DNA of 64,000 bases from Pisolithus tinctorius (GCA_024663395.1 JANFAH010000006.1:248001-312000), one strand, 5' to 3'. Positions 54,543 to 64,000 are shown, counted from the first letter of the stretch. Made by a program: numbers and translations. The notes: a model not told the origin generated them from the sequence alone.

Positions 54543-54735
54543 TTGAACCACACAATCCCAAGTTACACGCAAAAGCGTCGCACACCCTTCCAAATACAAA
54601 CGTGGGCCCATCTCCACAACAGCTGCATGGAACTAGACGAATGAAGTGCCCCCAGGAAGGGCTCAGTGGGGGTCATGAACGGCCCGAAAAGCGAAAGAAA
54701 TAGCGGAAAACCGCACGAAATACGGCCCCAGGACC
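54543..54735 (+). repeat. Dispersed ~190-bp CpG-rich repeat, copy 1
   Basis: Key phrases: CCCAAGTTACACGCAA, CCATCTCCACAACAGCTGCA, GACGAATGAAGTGCCCCCAG, GAAGGGCTCAGTGGGGG and CGAAATACGGCCCC. The same order of phrases recurs three times at 58880-59640. No ORF conserved among copies. Confidence 0.65.
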
Positions 54736-55363
54736 TCCCATTATAAAAACAACCACACGCCTGTGAAACTGATGTGCGAGACGGGTCGATCGAGGCTGTT
54801 TCTGAATGCAAAAAAAAGGGTGACTACAAGGGGGTGACGACACGGTTGAAGGCGACACAGCACGGGTGCGGCTGGCTACGACATTGGGAGACCGGTTGAT
54901 GAGTCGAGCGATTGGCTGTACGGTCAACTGACCACTGACGAGCACGAGTGACAGCGTATCTTGACGAGAGCGCACTGATGACGACGCTGGTACTGGCTCG
55001 GGCAGCTGACACCCAGGCAGCAAGCCTGCTGCGAGCACGTCCGGTGATGTGCTTGCTTCGTACGGTGGCTACATGACTGGTTGGCGACGAGGGTGTGTGA
55101 CGAACGAGCTCTCCCAGTCCACGCTGTCTGAGTGCGTGTAACACCAGGCGCGAGAACGACGGACCGCGAGCACACATAGACGCTGAGGGGACGAGAACGT
55201 CCAGGTGTCGAATTACGAGATGGCATAGTTGGTACAGCTGACGTGCGGTACTAGTAGAGATGTCGGACAGACACATGATTTCGCTGCAAGGAGCTTCTTC
55301 GAGAATCACATTCAACATAACATTGCTGTATGAAAATGCGCAAGCAACTCAATCGCCTTTAAG
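54736..55363. other. CpG-rich region, possibly antisense exon
   Basis: Minus frame 54824-55318 (164 codons) is open but has no motif, and its composition is Ser/Arg/Val-rich as in a shadow frame. Otherwise unassigned; it may be the promoter region of the next gene. Confidence 0.3.
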
Positions 55364-56215
55364 TTGTGTAACGACCTACGCATCCACGGTGAGACTAGAC
55401 CACGGACAACCCTACTACTCGAGCAGAGGGCTGGACTACCACCGACGCTGGAGATAGCAAGGGTCAGCGACGGGACGGTTGAGAATAGAAAAGACCCACC
55501 GAAAATGGAAGCATGGCCAACTAAGGCTGAGAGCAAAAAGGATGGCGACACCAGTCGCAATGCAGCGAGCACCAACGACGCTGACTCGCATGGAACCAAT
55601 CACGCGGCACTATCTTTGACTGGAACTCGACGCGCCTATGGAGATGCTCATGACGAGCCCGGGAAGTACAGAGAGGCGCGAACAGTCGAGACGTTGCGAG
55701 TCGAGCAAAAATGCATGCCAAAGATACCACAGAAATCCCACAAAAACGCAGTACTAGCCACAACAAGGACTCAGCGCACTAATGGAGACGCCAACGACAG
55801 GCTAGGGGAGTACAGTGAAGCGCAAGAGGGTGAGACACTACGAGACGAGCACAACCGTGTGCCAGCGTTGTCACAAAAATCCTACAAAGGCACTGCGACA
55901 TGCCAGGAGGTCAATGGAGATGTCGAGGCGAGCACAGCGAAACTAGAGATAGGGTGCACCAACCCTGAAACGGCAGGGGTACGAGCGCATCTGTTGAACG
56001 CGGAATCATGGCCAAGAGAGGCCAGTGATGGAAGGAGCTACGAAGGTTGGCATGCACGAAACGTCTCGCTTGACGAGACTGGGAGCCTGGGCGAGTACGG
56101 GGGGAAACTTGGAGGATGGCTGAGACGTCAAATACAGAGTTTCAGCCAGGGAGCCGACGGCGAGCGATACAGTGGCAGTAGCAACGACTCTACAAGGGCC
56201 AGTGCCGTCTGTTAG
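55364..56215 (+). CDS. Hypothetical 283-aa charged protein with internal repeat
   Basis: An uninterrupted frame with unmutated CpG. Two ~45-residue repeats: TRRAYGDAHDEPGKYREART..QKSHKN and TQRTNGDANDRLGEYSEAQE..QKSYKG. The C-terminus has SWPREASDGRSYEGWHARNV and GEYGGKLGGWLRRQ. It is Asp/Glu/Arg-rich and probably disordered, with no transmembrane segment. I have seen similar SWPREAS..EYxxxxGG proteins as high-copy hypothetical families in Agaricomycetes, so it may belong to a repeat rather than a unique gene. The ATG is the first in frame; an upstream exon is possible. Confidence 0.5.
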   Translation: MCNDLRIHGETRPRTTLLLEQRAGLPPTLEIARVSDGTVENRKDPPKMEAWPTKAESKKDGDTSRNAASTNDADSHGTNHAALSLTGTRRAYGDAHDEPGKYREARTVETLRVEQKCMPKIPQKSHKNAVLATTRTQRTNGDANDRLGEYSEAQEGETLRDEHNRVPALSQKSYKGTATCQEVNGDVEASTAKLEIGCTNPETAGVRAHLLNAESWPREASDGRSYEGWHARNVSLDETGSLGEYGGKLGGWLRRQIQSFSQGADGERYSGSSNDSTRASAVC

Positions 56216-56859
56216 CACAGAGCAGAGAAAATGAACCTACCTGGCACCCGGAGTCAGAGCGTTCGAAAGCGGACGAGAAACGGCCGAATGGCTCACCTGC
56301 GCTGTCCGAGCCACCTCCGGACTTTATCGCGCATGTCCCCATACTCTATAAGGCCAGACGTCGACGCGCCAGGATCAAAGTCAACCTATGAAGCGTCAGT
56401 CAAGTGCGTACGAACAAAAACATGCGCCATACCGCCAATATTACCTTCGAGAGAACTCAAATTACCTTAAAGACGCCCTCAACAAAGTGCCTCTCAATCC
56501 TCAACACAAACATCCTTCCAGTCCACTCCTCCTCTTCCGAGTGACCCTCTCCATCTTCGCGTCCCAGGGAACAGTATCAAGTTCGCACACACATACCCAC
56601 TGGGTCTTTCTCTCCACACCAAACGGAGTGTCCGTCATCCCCACTAGAGAATACAATGGCGCCTTTAGTGAGGTCTGCATAACACATTGACATTGTATGG
56701 TGACAGGAACGAATGAGAATGCAAGCAGTGAGGTATACTAACGGGGAACTGACCACTCGGGACATACCCCATACGAGCATAGTGAGGACGGCGTCCTCAA
56801 AGCTTCCGTTGTCGTGTCCGCTTCATCCGGTCACGTCGTCTGTCGTTGCTTGGTAGGCA
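56216..56859. other. Unassigned region
   Basis: Short plus-strand frames (56231-56470, 56388-56690) without motifs. Possibly 3' sequence of the family represented by 55364-56215. Confidence 0.3.
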
Positions 56860-57125
56860 CACAGTAAGGATCAGCTTTGACAAGGTCCTCTAAGAGAAAG
56901 GAAAACTTTGCCACAGAAATTTAGGGTTGTATCCATCTCGGGTGAGAACTCGAGTGTCTGCGCTAGGGGTGAGAGCTGAGATCTGAGAATCTAAACTTAG
57001 ATTATCTAATGTTCACGTGACTGTTACGAAGTTCGCTGTGCACAAGATTGCAAATAGCTATGGTGCCAGGCAGCCTATGGATTGTAGAGGTAGTAGCGTG
57101 CCACTTCCGGTAGAACACCGAAATG
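56860..57125 (+). repeat. Duplicated segment, copy 1 (partner 61890-62095)
   Basis: Shares GGATCAGCTT, AAATTTAGGGTTG, ATCCATCTCGGGT, GGTGAGAGCTGAG, ATAGCTATGGTG-like and GTAGCGTGCCACTTCC in the same order with 61890-62095, at roughly 80% similarity by eye. Copy 1 carries an extra ~60 bp (57000-57055). It lies downstream of two different minus-strand genes. Confidence 0.7.
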
Positions 57126-57319
57126 CACATCACATGTAATGGAAGTAAAGTAAGAATATTATCCCTCGATTGGAATGTTGTCATGGGTATCAGTAATTAC
57201 AAGCTAGGATAGCGACATCCTGCAGTAAATATCATTACCATGGCCCTTCCGCAGGTCAAGTATTGGAGACCGATGCCGCACCATCACGCAGGTAACATGC
57301 TGCCAAAACGGGTGAGCAG
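57126..57319. other. Intergenic, 3' of the minus-strand gene
   Basis: No ORF or repeat identified. Confidence 0.3.
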
Positions 57320-58166
57320 CTACTCCTTGCCAACTGTTGAAAATCCGCACTCATCCATCTCATCAGTCATAATAGCATCTGTTGCAATCTCCACGCATTC
57401 CTCAACATAGCCAAGGGCACCTTGTCCAAACATGTCCTGCATTCGCGAGATCATGACCATAAATCACAACGACTGAAAAGAAAATACGTACGAGTCTCTC
57501 CCGTGAGATAACCTCACCAGCCTCCAGAGCCCGAAGACTATCAGTAACATCAGTAGGGGACTCATCACAATGATGCATAGGGATGCTCACATTTTCTTTC
57601 GTTCTTCGTCCACGACTCTTGCGAGTTCAAGGCAATCTTGAACGAATCTAAGCTTGACGCCATAGCCAATGTCCTCCTACGACAGGATTCAGCCACAAAA
57701 GTACAAAGACAGATGATAGACGTAGCACACCAGCGGTACGCCATCTTGTACGGCCTTTCGAATGTCAGGATAGACGAACTGATTCTATGAATAATGGCCA
57801 GCAGTCAGCAGATATCTGAAAGGGTTCTTATTGATTCCTCACAGCGTTTGCAGGGGGGTTGCCCCCTACAGCATGAATGCAGGGGGCGGCGACACCAGCA
57901 CAAGCACCAGTGGCATTGCGCGGACGAACTGGAACTCTCGGCGTAGGCGGAACACTCGACAGGTCTAACAAAGTTTGGTCAGGGCCACGAGAGCGCAGGT
58001 TATATGGCGCATAGCGCCGGATACCCTTGCGAGCCATACCACGCGTGATGGGAGACATGCCTAGAGATAGAGGGGAATAGAATGGTGAAGTTCCGGTGAC
58101 ACCTGGGGAGGGGGTCCATTTATAATCAGCAATCAACCGTACAAAGGCATGCTCATCTTTGTTCAT
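57320..58166 (-). CDS. Hypothetical 208-aa protein, five exons
   Basis: Exons 58166-57843, 57784-57731, 57676-57591, 57537-57492 and 57436-57320. All four introns (53-58 nt) have GT..AG in matching phase, and the spliced frame has no stop until TAG 57322-57320. The protein begins MNKDEHAFVRLIADYKWTPS. It has an Arg-rich region (MARKGIRRYAPYNLRSRG), a Pro-rich stretch, then NQFVYPDIRKAVQDGVPL, VQDCLELARVVDEERKK, SRERLDMFGQGALGYVEECV and a short acidic end. The C-terminal half looks helical. No domain recognised. CpG-rich and intact, so likely a real host gene. Start uncertain: RAT1-like sequence lies just upstream and exons may extend into it. Confidence 0.6.
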
Positions 58167-58204
58167 TGCAGAGAAAAAGAGTCTTTGTGCAGATGAGGGA
58201 CACT

Positions 58205-58717
58205 GCATGAGGCATCTATACGAACCTGCAAAGGCAACATATACGCACCGATGGCTGTGAAGAAAAGCTTCCATGGTTTGACATATTAACGACGCAGTTC
58301 ATGTATTTGAGGGCCTCCAACATCGTTTCTTCCTCCGTTTCTGGAGCTGGCAACATGGGAATGAGCACAAAGGTCAACCTACACGGGGAAGCAAAGGAGA
58401 TACATACCTTCCCTTCTGGATGTGTACACGGGTGAACCTGACCACAGCAACGGTATCAGTGTTGAACACGAGGCGTCTTAAGTTACGATACCATTCATAT
58501 CGAGGTAGGGGTTATCAATCTTGACGCCATTCAGGTTTGGACTCGTGATGTCCGCAGGAAGCTTGATCGGTTCGCCAAGAGAATCTGGAAGTTCGGTTTC
58601 TTCTTCCTCAGCAAGAGGTAACTGTGTGTTGATTTCCGGTTGGATAAAGGTCAGCAAGGAGTGATGTCTGCGATGCCTGTCGATTGGTGCGTGTGATGTC
58701 TGGATAAATCGTTCCAT
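58205..58717 (-). pseudogene. RAT1: RAT1/XRN2 5'-3' exoribonuclease N-terminal fragment
   Basis: Minus-strand pieces match the conserved start of nuclear XRN2-type exonucleases: EEEETELPDSLGEPIKLPAD, SPNLNGVKIDNPYLDMNGI (exon 58717-58487). A clean 49-nt intron (58486-58438, GTAACT..GGTCAG) leads to the 30-nt exon [10 protein letters not shown] (58437-58408), then a GTATGT donor. [18 protein letters not shown] (58350-58297) follows without a usable acceptor, then [13 protein letters not shown]2/RAT1 degrades RNA downstream of poly(A) sites. The first catalytic Asp block (LYLDMNG) is kept, but the protein ends after about 110 residues instead of roughly 900 or more. Introns present, so it was copied as DNA. 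Recognition from memory of the family. Confidence 0.75.
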
Positions 58718-58879
58718 GCAAACAAGAGGCCTGGTGGGTAAACGAGCGAAATACAGCGTGAAATGTCATTAGCCACCAGCATGAGGAGGAGGGAAGACTA
58801 CCGAATGTCGATGGGTGCTCATGACAACGCTAGGAGATGGTAGAGGAGAGCGCAACGAATGCGGCGCAAAAGAAATAGG

Positions 58880-59640
58880 GTGAATGCGCGTACTCTGTCC
58901 CGAGATATCTCCAAGATAGCTGTGCGGAATTGGACGAATGAGGTGTCCCCATGGAGCGTTCACTGTGGGGTGTGGGCTCTCCGAAAAGCGAGAGGAACAG
59001 GGCAGAGACGCGCGAGATACAACTGCAAGACCTCAAAGATGGGGAGAGGAGAGTCTGCCAAACGACAATGGCTCAGCGATTGGTACGAAACGCCGGATGA
59101 TGGTAGGGGACTTGTAAACGAACATGGCGGGAAAGTAGTCATGACGATTGGCTCACCCAATCCCGAGTTACTCGCAATTGTGTCTCGCAACCCTCTAAAC
59201 ACGAAAATGGTGATATCTCTGCAATGGCCGCGCGAAATTGGATGAAAGAGGCGTCTCCAGGAAGAGCTCAGCGAGGAGGATGGACGACCCTGAGAGGAAC
59301 GGCGCAGAGAAGCGCGAGATACGACGGCAAGTCCTCAAGGGTGAAGGGAGAGCCTGCTGAACAACGACGGTGCGGGCAATCACCGCGAAATTGTGGGAGA
59401 TAACAGGGAACGCTTAGACGAACAAAGTGAAAAAGGAACGGCGTAGATCTGCGCACCTGGTCCCGAGTTATATGCAAAGGCATCCTACAACCCCCAAGAT
59501 CCGAAAACAGGCATACATCGACAACGGCTTCATGGAATTTGATGAATGAGGCACCCCCAGGAACGGCTCAGTGAGAGAAATGGTGAAGGGATGCGCGAGA
59601 TACGGCCATAAGACTTCAAGGGTGGGTCTCCCCACACAAA
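58880..59640 (+). repeat. Three tandem, diverged copies of the ~190-bp dispersed repeat
   Basis: Copies around 58880-59040, 59155-59345 and 59460-59640 each contain the blocks TTGGATGAATGAGGC, CCCAGGAASRGCTCAG, GAGGAACGGCGCAGAGA and GCGCGAGATACGRC. Bases between copies 1 and 2 differ. CpG sites are mostly intact. Minus-strand frames across it look like shadows of the repeat. Confidence 0.65.
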
Positions 59641-60233
59641 TGCAAAGAACTTCAGAAGTGCTCAGCCTATCAGGACGCAGTCCGGATCAGCAGAGAGCCG
59701 CCATCGAGTAGTACGATCCTGCCCAGAAGCGAGAGGCGCAACACGAAGACGAACGAGATACACGCTCAATACGAGGGAGTTAGTATTCGTCTTGCCGAGC
59801 GACGGGCTGTGTCATTAATGGTGGTTCCGTCGACGAAACACCTTGTGGGAACTGTATCCACAGGTGTTAGCACTCCAACCACGAGATCGCATTATTTGAC
59901 TGGCATGAAAATCAAACGGGAATAGCAAGGTACAGTACTTCGACAAAGCCGAATCAGCCATGGAGACACCCATTTTCTACATGAGGCCATTCCCATCCAT
60001 GGCATGGTATGACTACGTGTAACACATCGCTACAGATAGCTCCGAATTTCACTGGGGGTGCCAAGGGCTGACTGTACGCACCATGTGGTGAGAGCATCTT
60101 GATTCCGAAGGTCCAACACACAGAGCCAACTACGAAGTGGAAGTGCTAGTATGCTGAAGTACGCAGTTGTAAATAATGATTTGCAATGAGAAAGACGACA
60201 AAAAATGATTTATGTAAGAATACAATATCCATG
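59641..60233. other. Intergenic region
   Basis: No gene or repeat recognised; 3' flank of the minus-strand gene at 60234. Confidence 0.3.
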
Positions 60234-61678
60234 TCACCTCTCCGTGTTCGGCAATCCATCATAACAAAGAGCATACCAGAGAGGCCGGTCCACCACCACC
60301 TCCTGAGTTTGGGGCAGACCTCCCCTAAGAGCTGAGAAAACGCCAATAAAGACGAGAAACACCATGATAGAAGCAAGAATCAAGGCATGTAGCTTAGTTC
60401 CTGATAGCTTGTACCCTGCAGTGCGGAGTATCCTGCACCCGAAAATTGTCAACCAAATCCCCAACTGGATGCTGAAAGTTCGGATAGCAGAACATATTGG
60501 CACCACACTGTAACGATACAGGTGAGCCACCTATTATTTCGCAGTCATTCAAACATCAAGGCAGCTACGGCACAAAATCAAACACGTACCAAGGGTTTCC
60601 AATCGTCGCTGCTTGGTGCAGCAGCTGTGCACTGCCATGAGTCTTCAGGGCCAGCTTCTTCACTGCCAGTAAACGCTGTTCCAGACGGAGTAGTTGGAAA
60701 ACTACGGGTACTACAGAGCAGTTCTTCCTCGAGAGATAGCTGGGCTTGTGCCCAACCTTGAGACACGTCAGAGATACCGTCTCCGCTGATCTGTTCAAGG
60801 CTTTTTTTGACAGACTCCATGGCTTCTTGCATATCACACAAGGCAACCCGGATAGGGCCAATGTCGTGAGTATGGTCCAACAGCGTCATGAACCCTTGAG
60901 AGAGACTATGTATCCCCGCCAAGGTCTGCGAGAAGAACGCCATATGTTTGTCTTGAGCGGCCCGGATTCCATCGGCTTTCTCCTCTAAAATGGTCAGCCG
61001 CTCGTCCAGCGAGAGCTGGGATGATTGTAGGCCGCTCAGCGAATCAGTGATACACTGATGAAGATCATCTATTGAAAGAATCACTAAATCTGAGGAACCA
61101 CGGATACAGGCAACCTGAAACTTACCGTGCTTATCCCTAACTTGCTGCTGAAGGTCACGCCTACATGAGGCGAGATTGGTTTCCAAGTTCTCAAGGGATG
61201 TTTGGATCTCTTTCAAGCTGGCATCCTGAAACCCGTGTCAACAACCGTAATGAGTCTGGATTTAACTACGCACTTTGCGAATGCGAATTTTTTGCAGTGA
61301 TGCCAGGCGCTTTTCCAAATTACTGAACTCCTCTGCAACCCGCCTCTGAGTGTCATCCAAATCGCATAGCTGACCCTCATGATCCCTTAACGTCTCGCCC
61401 ACACTTTTCATCGCATATTGCATACTTTCTACCTTTGCGGCTATCACATGCTATGGCCGAGTATCAGGAATTCGGCAATTGTAAATGCCATAACGAAGTT
61501 GCAGGCGCACCTTGTCGTCCACCAGCTGCTCCTGTATTTCCTTGACTTCAGCAATTTTCTGACAAACATCCTCGAGGCATCTCTCTAACGGACTGTGATC
61601 ACTGGCATTGTTAGGTTCCTCAGATTCTGGATAGCGACTGGTAATCTCGTCAGCACTGCAATTTAACAGCGGCGCCAT
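60234..61678 (-). CDS. Coiled-coil protein with C-terminal membrane anchor, 406 aa, five exons
   Basis: Exons 61678-61511, 61450-61274, 61225-61126, 61068-60590 and 60530-60234. The introns are 60, 48, 57 and 59 nt, all GT..AG, and join a single frame of 406 codons. Residues about 35-270 are heptad-rich coiled coil (VCQKIAEVKEIQEQLVDDK, RVAEEFSNLEKRLASLQKI, QLSLDERLTILEEKADGI). A short polar linker is followed by hydrophobic stretches near residues 325-340 (IQLGIWLTIFGCRIL) and 355-375 (LHALILASIMVFLVFIGVFS). Tail-anchored coiled-coil proteins often tether organelles or vesicles; no specific family recognised. Start ATGGCGCCG is the first in frame after a TATGC context. Intact, CpG-normal: the most convincing host gene here. 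Confidence 0.8.
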
Positions 61679-61889
61679 GCATACCGTGTGGACAAAGAAA
61701 AGGAGTGAAGAATGAGTTCAAGAATTTGAGATGAATTGAAAAGGTTATCAGTGCAGAGCTCAAGATTTGGAAGACAGGATTGTCGATCTCCTGCTATTGA
61801 CTCCAGATTTGCGTGCTTTTGGAAGAGATGACATGCAATATCTGGAACCCGACCCAGTGGAACGCAGGCTAACCCATCACTGTGCCGTA
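61679..61889. other. 5' flank of the coiled-coil gene
   Basis: Likely promoter and 5' UTR. No clear TATA box. A minus frame 61663-61965 overlaps the start codon in another phase. Confidence 0.35.
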
Positions 61890-62095
61890 CACAGGAAGGA
61901 TCAGCTTGGACGAGATCCTCTAAGGAAAGCAAAACTTCGCTATAAGAATTTAGGGTTGAATCCATCTCGGGTTAGTGCCCGTGCTAGAGATGAGAGCTGA
62001 GCGCCGAGAACTGGCCAGAGTCTGGAGGGCGAAAGCAGATGGCTATGCTGTGCAAGTAGTAGCATGCCACTTCCAGCAGAACGCTAGTGGATCAG
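61890..62095 (+). repeat. Duplicated segment, copy 2 (partner 56860-57125)
   Basis: See 56860-57125 for the shared blocks. This copy lies upstream of the coiled-coil gene and lacks the ~60-bp insert. Confidence 0.7.
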
Positions 62096-62844
62096 TACAA
62101 TGAGTGTGGTGAGAATTGGCAAGAAGGGAATGGGAGACAGGGAGCGAAAGCTATTAGTTGACGTTCGGCACCAAATGTAAAGCCAACTACTGCGGGTTGA
62201 ATGTTGAACGTTGAGCTCTAGCCTGCAGACTCTCACCAAATATATAGTGTGATCACCTGAGGCTCAAAGACGGCGACGACGACCAGTTGTTAGGACTCTA
62301 AGTGATATGAAAAGGATAATCATATTCTTGGAGGACAAAGAAATTGCATAAACAGGCTAACGTAATCTGGTAACCACGTCTATGAGGCAAGCGGAGCTGT
62401 CGAGTCTATGTCGCAGTCAACGCGTGACCATGCTCGAAATTCTCTCGAAGTGTCTGCAAGACTTGCTGTAAGAGATCAAAAGATCAGCGGCACATCGAGC
62501 GAATAGTCTTTCATTTATTACTTAATTTAGTTTTACAACCTCGTATTTTGGATTTACATGCTCGATAATCTCGCATTTTTTCATTGGTCAAATTCAAATG
62601 TCACGTGTATGTCGAGATCTGCGCGTAGCTTATGACCATGTCCCCCGTTCCCTATCTTTTCCGGTCCTTCCAGATAGCAGTCGGAATCCGCCTCACAATG
62701 GTACAAGCTTCAGTTAGAGCAGTTTATTTCAGGTCAGTAGCGAAAATGATGACCACCACATGGAGCTTGGGTTGAAATCATGCACGTTTAGATCTTGACT
62801 ACGTCAATACTCAACTCGTTCATAACCAAACGTATGGATACCGC
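62096..62844. other. Intergenic region
   Basis: No gene. An AT-rich stretch lies at 62508-62590. CpGs are not depleted. Confidence 0.35.
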
Positions 62845-64000
62845 TGTCACACACCAAAGGTGTTTGGTGAGGTGGACATGGATGTAGCTGATGAATGGAG
62901 ATGAAAACCATAGCCCTCATGCGAAGAAGGACGGCCAGAAATGTCGGCAGTCATCCCTCGCACAAGAACGAGTTGTCAATGCCAAAGAAAAAGGAGGAAG
63001 CAAGTTAAACGCCAATAAAGTTCTTAAGCGCCCGTGTACGGCATTCCGGTTTTCGACATATCTCCGCCAATTCTGCAGACACCGAAACCATTCCCACACT
63101 CGCTTGTAGTGCTCAGCCATGCGATCCCACCTTCCAAAATTGGAAAGGATTTGCGCACTCCACACGTTTCTACAGCACTCCCTCCAAAAGACGCTCATTT
63201 CGCTAATTCTTCTGATATGGCTGCCTCCACATCAATCATTTCGCTTGTCCCCTTTGCTAGGGACCATGGCTACATATATCTACCAGGAGTTCCTACTAGC
63301 TTCCGTCCTGAAGCATCCTGGTACATCCCACCCTCGTCTGCCCCCTCTCAGCCCATCCAGCTTGGACAGCGTGTTCTTTTTGTCAGTATGACCTCTAGGA
63401 GGACATTCTTTGGTCGCCTCAGGTCTGTCATTCGCTTGGAAAGGTCTTATGTGGTCGTTTCAGTCTCTCCAGTCCAAGAAGCATATGGATCCTTCCTCCC
63501 TGCTCCCTGCAACGTCTTCATACCAGTCTCGTCCATCATTCTTCCAAAATTGCGACAGCTACAGTATAATCTACTGTTCTCCACTCTCCCTGATCGCATC
63601 CATGATGAGTATGATGCACATCTTGCCTCCTTATTGCAAGATACAGCAGAAGACGCTCCCCCTTCATCCTCTCTTCCAACAGAGCCTCATTCATGAAGTT
63701 TTTATTTGCTTCACTGAGAGGACAGTAAGGGGGGGGAAAGTTGCGATCCCTTATGCTCCTGTCATCCCACAGACCCCCAAAGCTTGACCCCTGTTGACAT
63801 CTGACTCACCCTGTCCGCTTTTGGATGTACTATATCGGCATCAGATCAGCGCTGCCTCTCTGTCATCCCACTTTGGCCCAGAAACGATCTCTTCGAGATG
63901 TGACATGCACAGCCTCCCCCTAATGCGATTCCAGTGCGCTTTCCCAGATTCTGACATTACTTGACTCATACTTTGACATTCTGACTGTCTTTGACTCACC
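62845..64000 (+). mobile_element. 1.85-kb TG..CA element, copy H (3' end outside window)
   Basis: Starts TGTCACACACCAAAGG after flank CCGC (62841-62844), an undecayed CG-centred site. It is the most diverged and most CpG-rich copy, so it shows which bases were C or G of a CpG in the others. It ends beyond the window; about 700 bp are missing, including the expected TATA box. Confidence 0.8.
63217..63696 (+). CDS. 159-aa element-encoded protein (copy H)
   Basis: Intact frame from the shared ATG (MAASTSIISLVPFARDHGYI) to the stop after TEPHS, the same 159 residues as A, D and G despite considerable DNA divergence. Differences such as PVDEAYG/PVQEAYG and SSLPDRI/STLPDRI are conservative, and the RRTFFGRLRSV and LERSYVVVSVSPV blocks are unchanged. 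This pattern suggests the protein was under selection when the copies spread. Function unknown. Confidence 0.55.
   Translation: MAASTSIISLVPFARDHGYIYLPGVPTSFRPEASWYIPPSSAPSQPIQLGQRVLFVSMTSRRTFFGRLRSVIRLERSYVVVSVSPVQEAYGSFLPAPCNVFIPVSSIILPKLRQLQYNLLFSTLPDRIHDEYDAHLASLLQDTAEDAPPSSSLPTEPHS

Noticed and set aside
54824..55318. 164-codon minus-strand ORF
   Set aside because: No motif, shadow-like composition, opposite to the CpG-rich region before the 55364 gene; not supported as a gene.

Overview
The window looks like repeat-dense nuclear DNA of a filamentous basidiomycete. Introns are about 45-60 nt with CTNAC-type branch sites, the Ty3/gypsy elements carry chromodomains, and several gene families are ones I associate from memory with Agaricomycetes, possibly Boletales. 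The genus is inference. Most of bases 1-53500 are nested LTR retroelements in several states of decay. The right end (about 54500-62844) is CpG-rich, little mutated, and holds the most credible host genes.

Layout. 1-15202: one Ty3/gypsy element broken into two halves that now face each other (gag-PR-RT on + at 1-4567; RNase H-integrase-chromodomain, antisense Zn-cluster ORF, PPT and 3' LTR on - at 15202-8298). It is interrupted by five copies of a 1.85-kb TG..CA element (copies A-D, F) and two LTRs. 15203-18779: copy F with copy E nested inside. 18780-21221: a second gypsy pol (-) with dead RT and integrase. 21222-27296: nested LTR remnants and a decayed Zn-cluster gene. 27297-30700: a pogo-like transposase scrap and a third gypsy (-) with zinc-knuckle ORFs downstream of the integrase. 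30940-32625: two minisatellites (44 bp and 21 bp). 32806-33945: scrambled RNA polymerase II RPB1 fragments. 35350-38756: a multi-exon hypothetical gene cut by a solo LTR. 40009-49583: a 9.57-kb LTR element with gag but no pol, a tandem array of intron-like cassettes and a captured ERG26-like segment; copy G is nested in it. 49584-54420: tandem repeats, a decayed multicopy gene, an LTR with PBS and gag start, and a minisatellite. 55364-61678: three likely expressed host-type genes, a RAT1/XRN2 fragment and dispersed repeats. 62845-64000: copy H of the 1.85-kb element, running off the end.

Three signals cut across the window. (1) Insertions of the TGTAGG..CCTACA LTRs and the 1.85-kb element carry 4-bp target duplications whose centre is CG or its decay product TG/CA; the 900-bp LTR family instead makes 5-bp duplications without this rule. 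(2) Repeats mutate almost only at CpG: the two 459-bp LTRs of the 9.57-kb element differ by eye only at CpG-explainable sites, and Arg CGA codons have become TGA stops. (3) Conserved host genes (RPB1, ERG26, RAT1) appear as fragments inside or next to repeats.

Genes here do not form a pathway. The organising logic is transposition, nesting, recombination between inverted copies, and CpG mutation. The most unusual object is the 9.57-kb element at 40009-49583.
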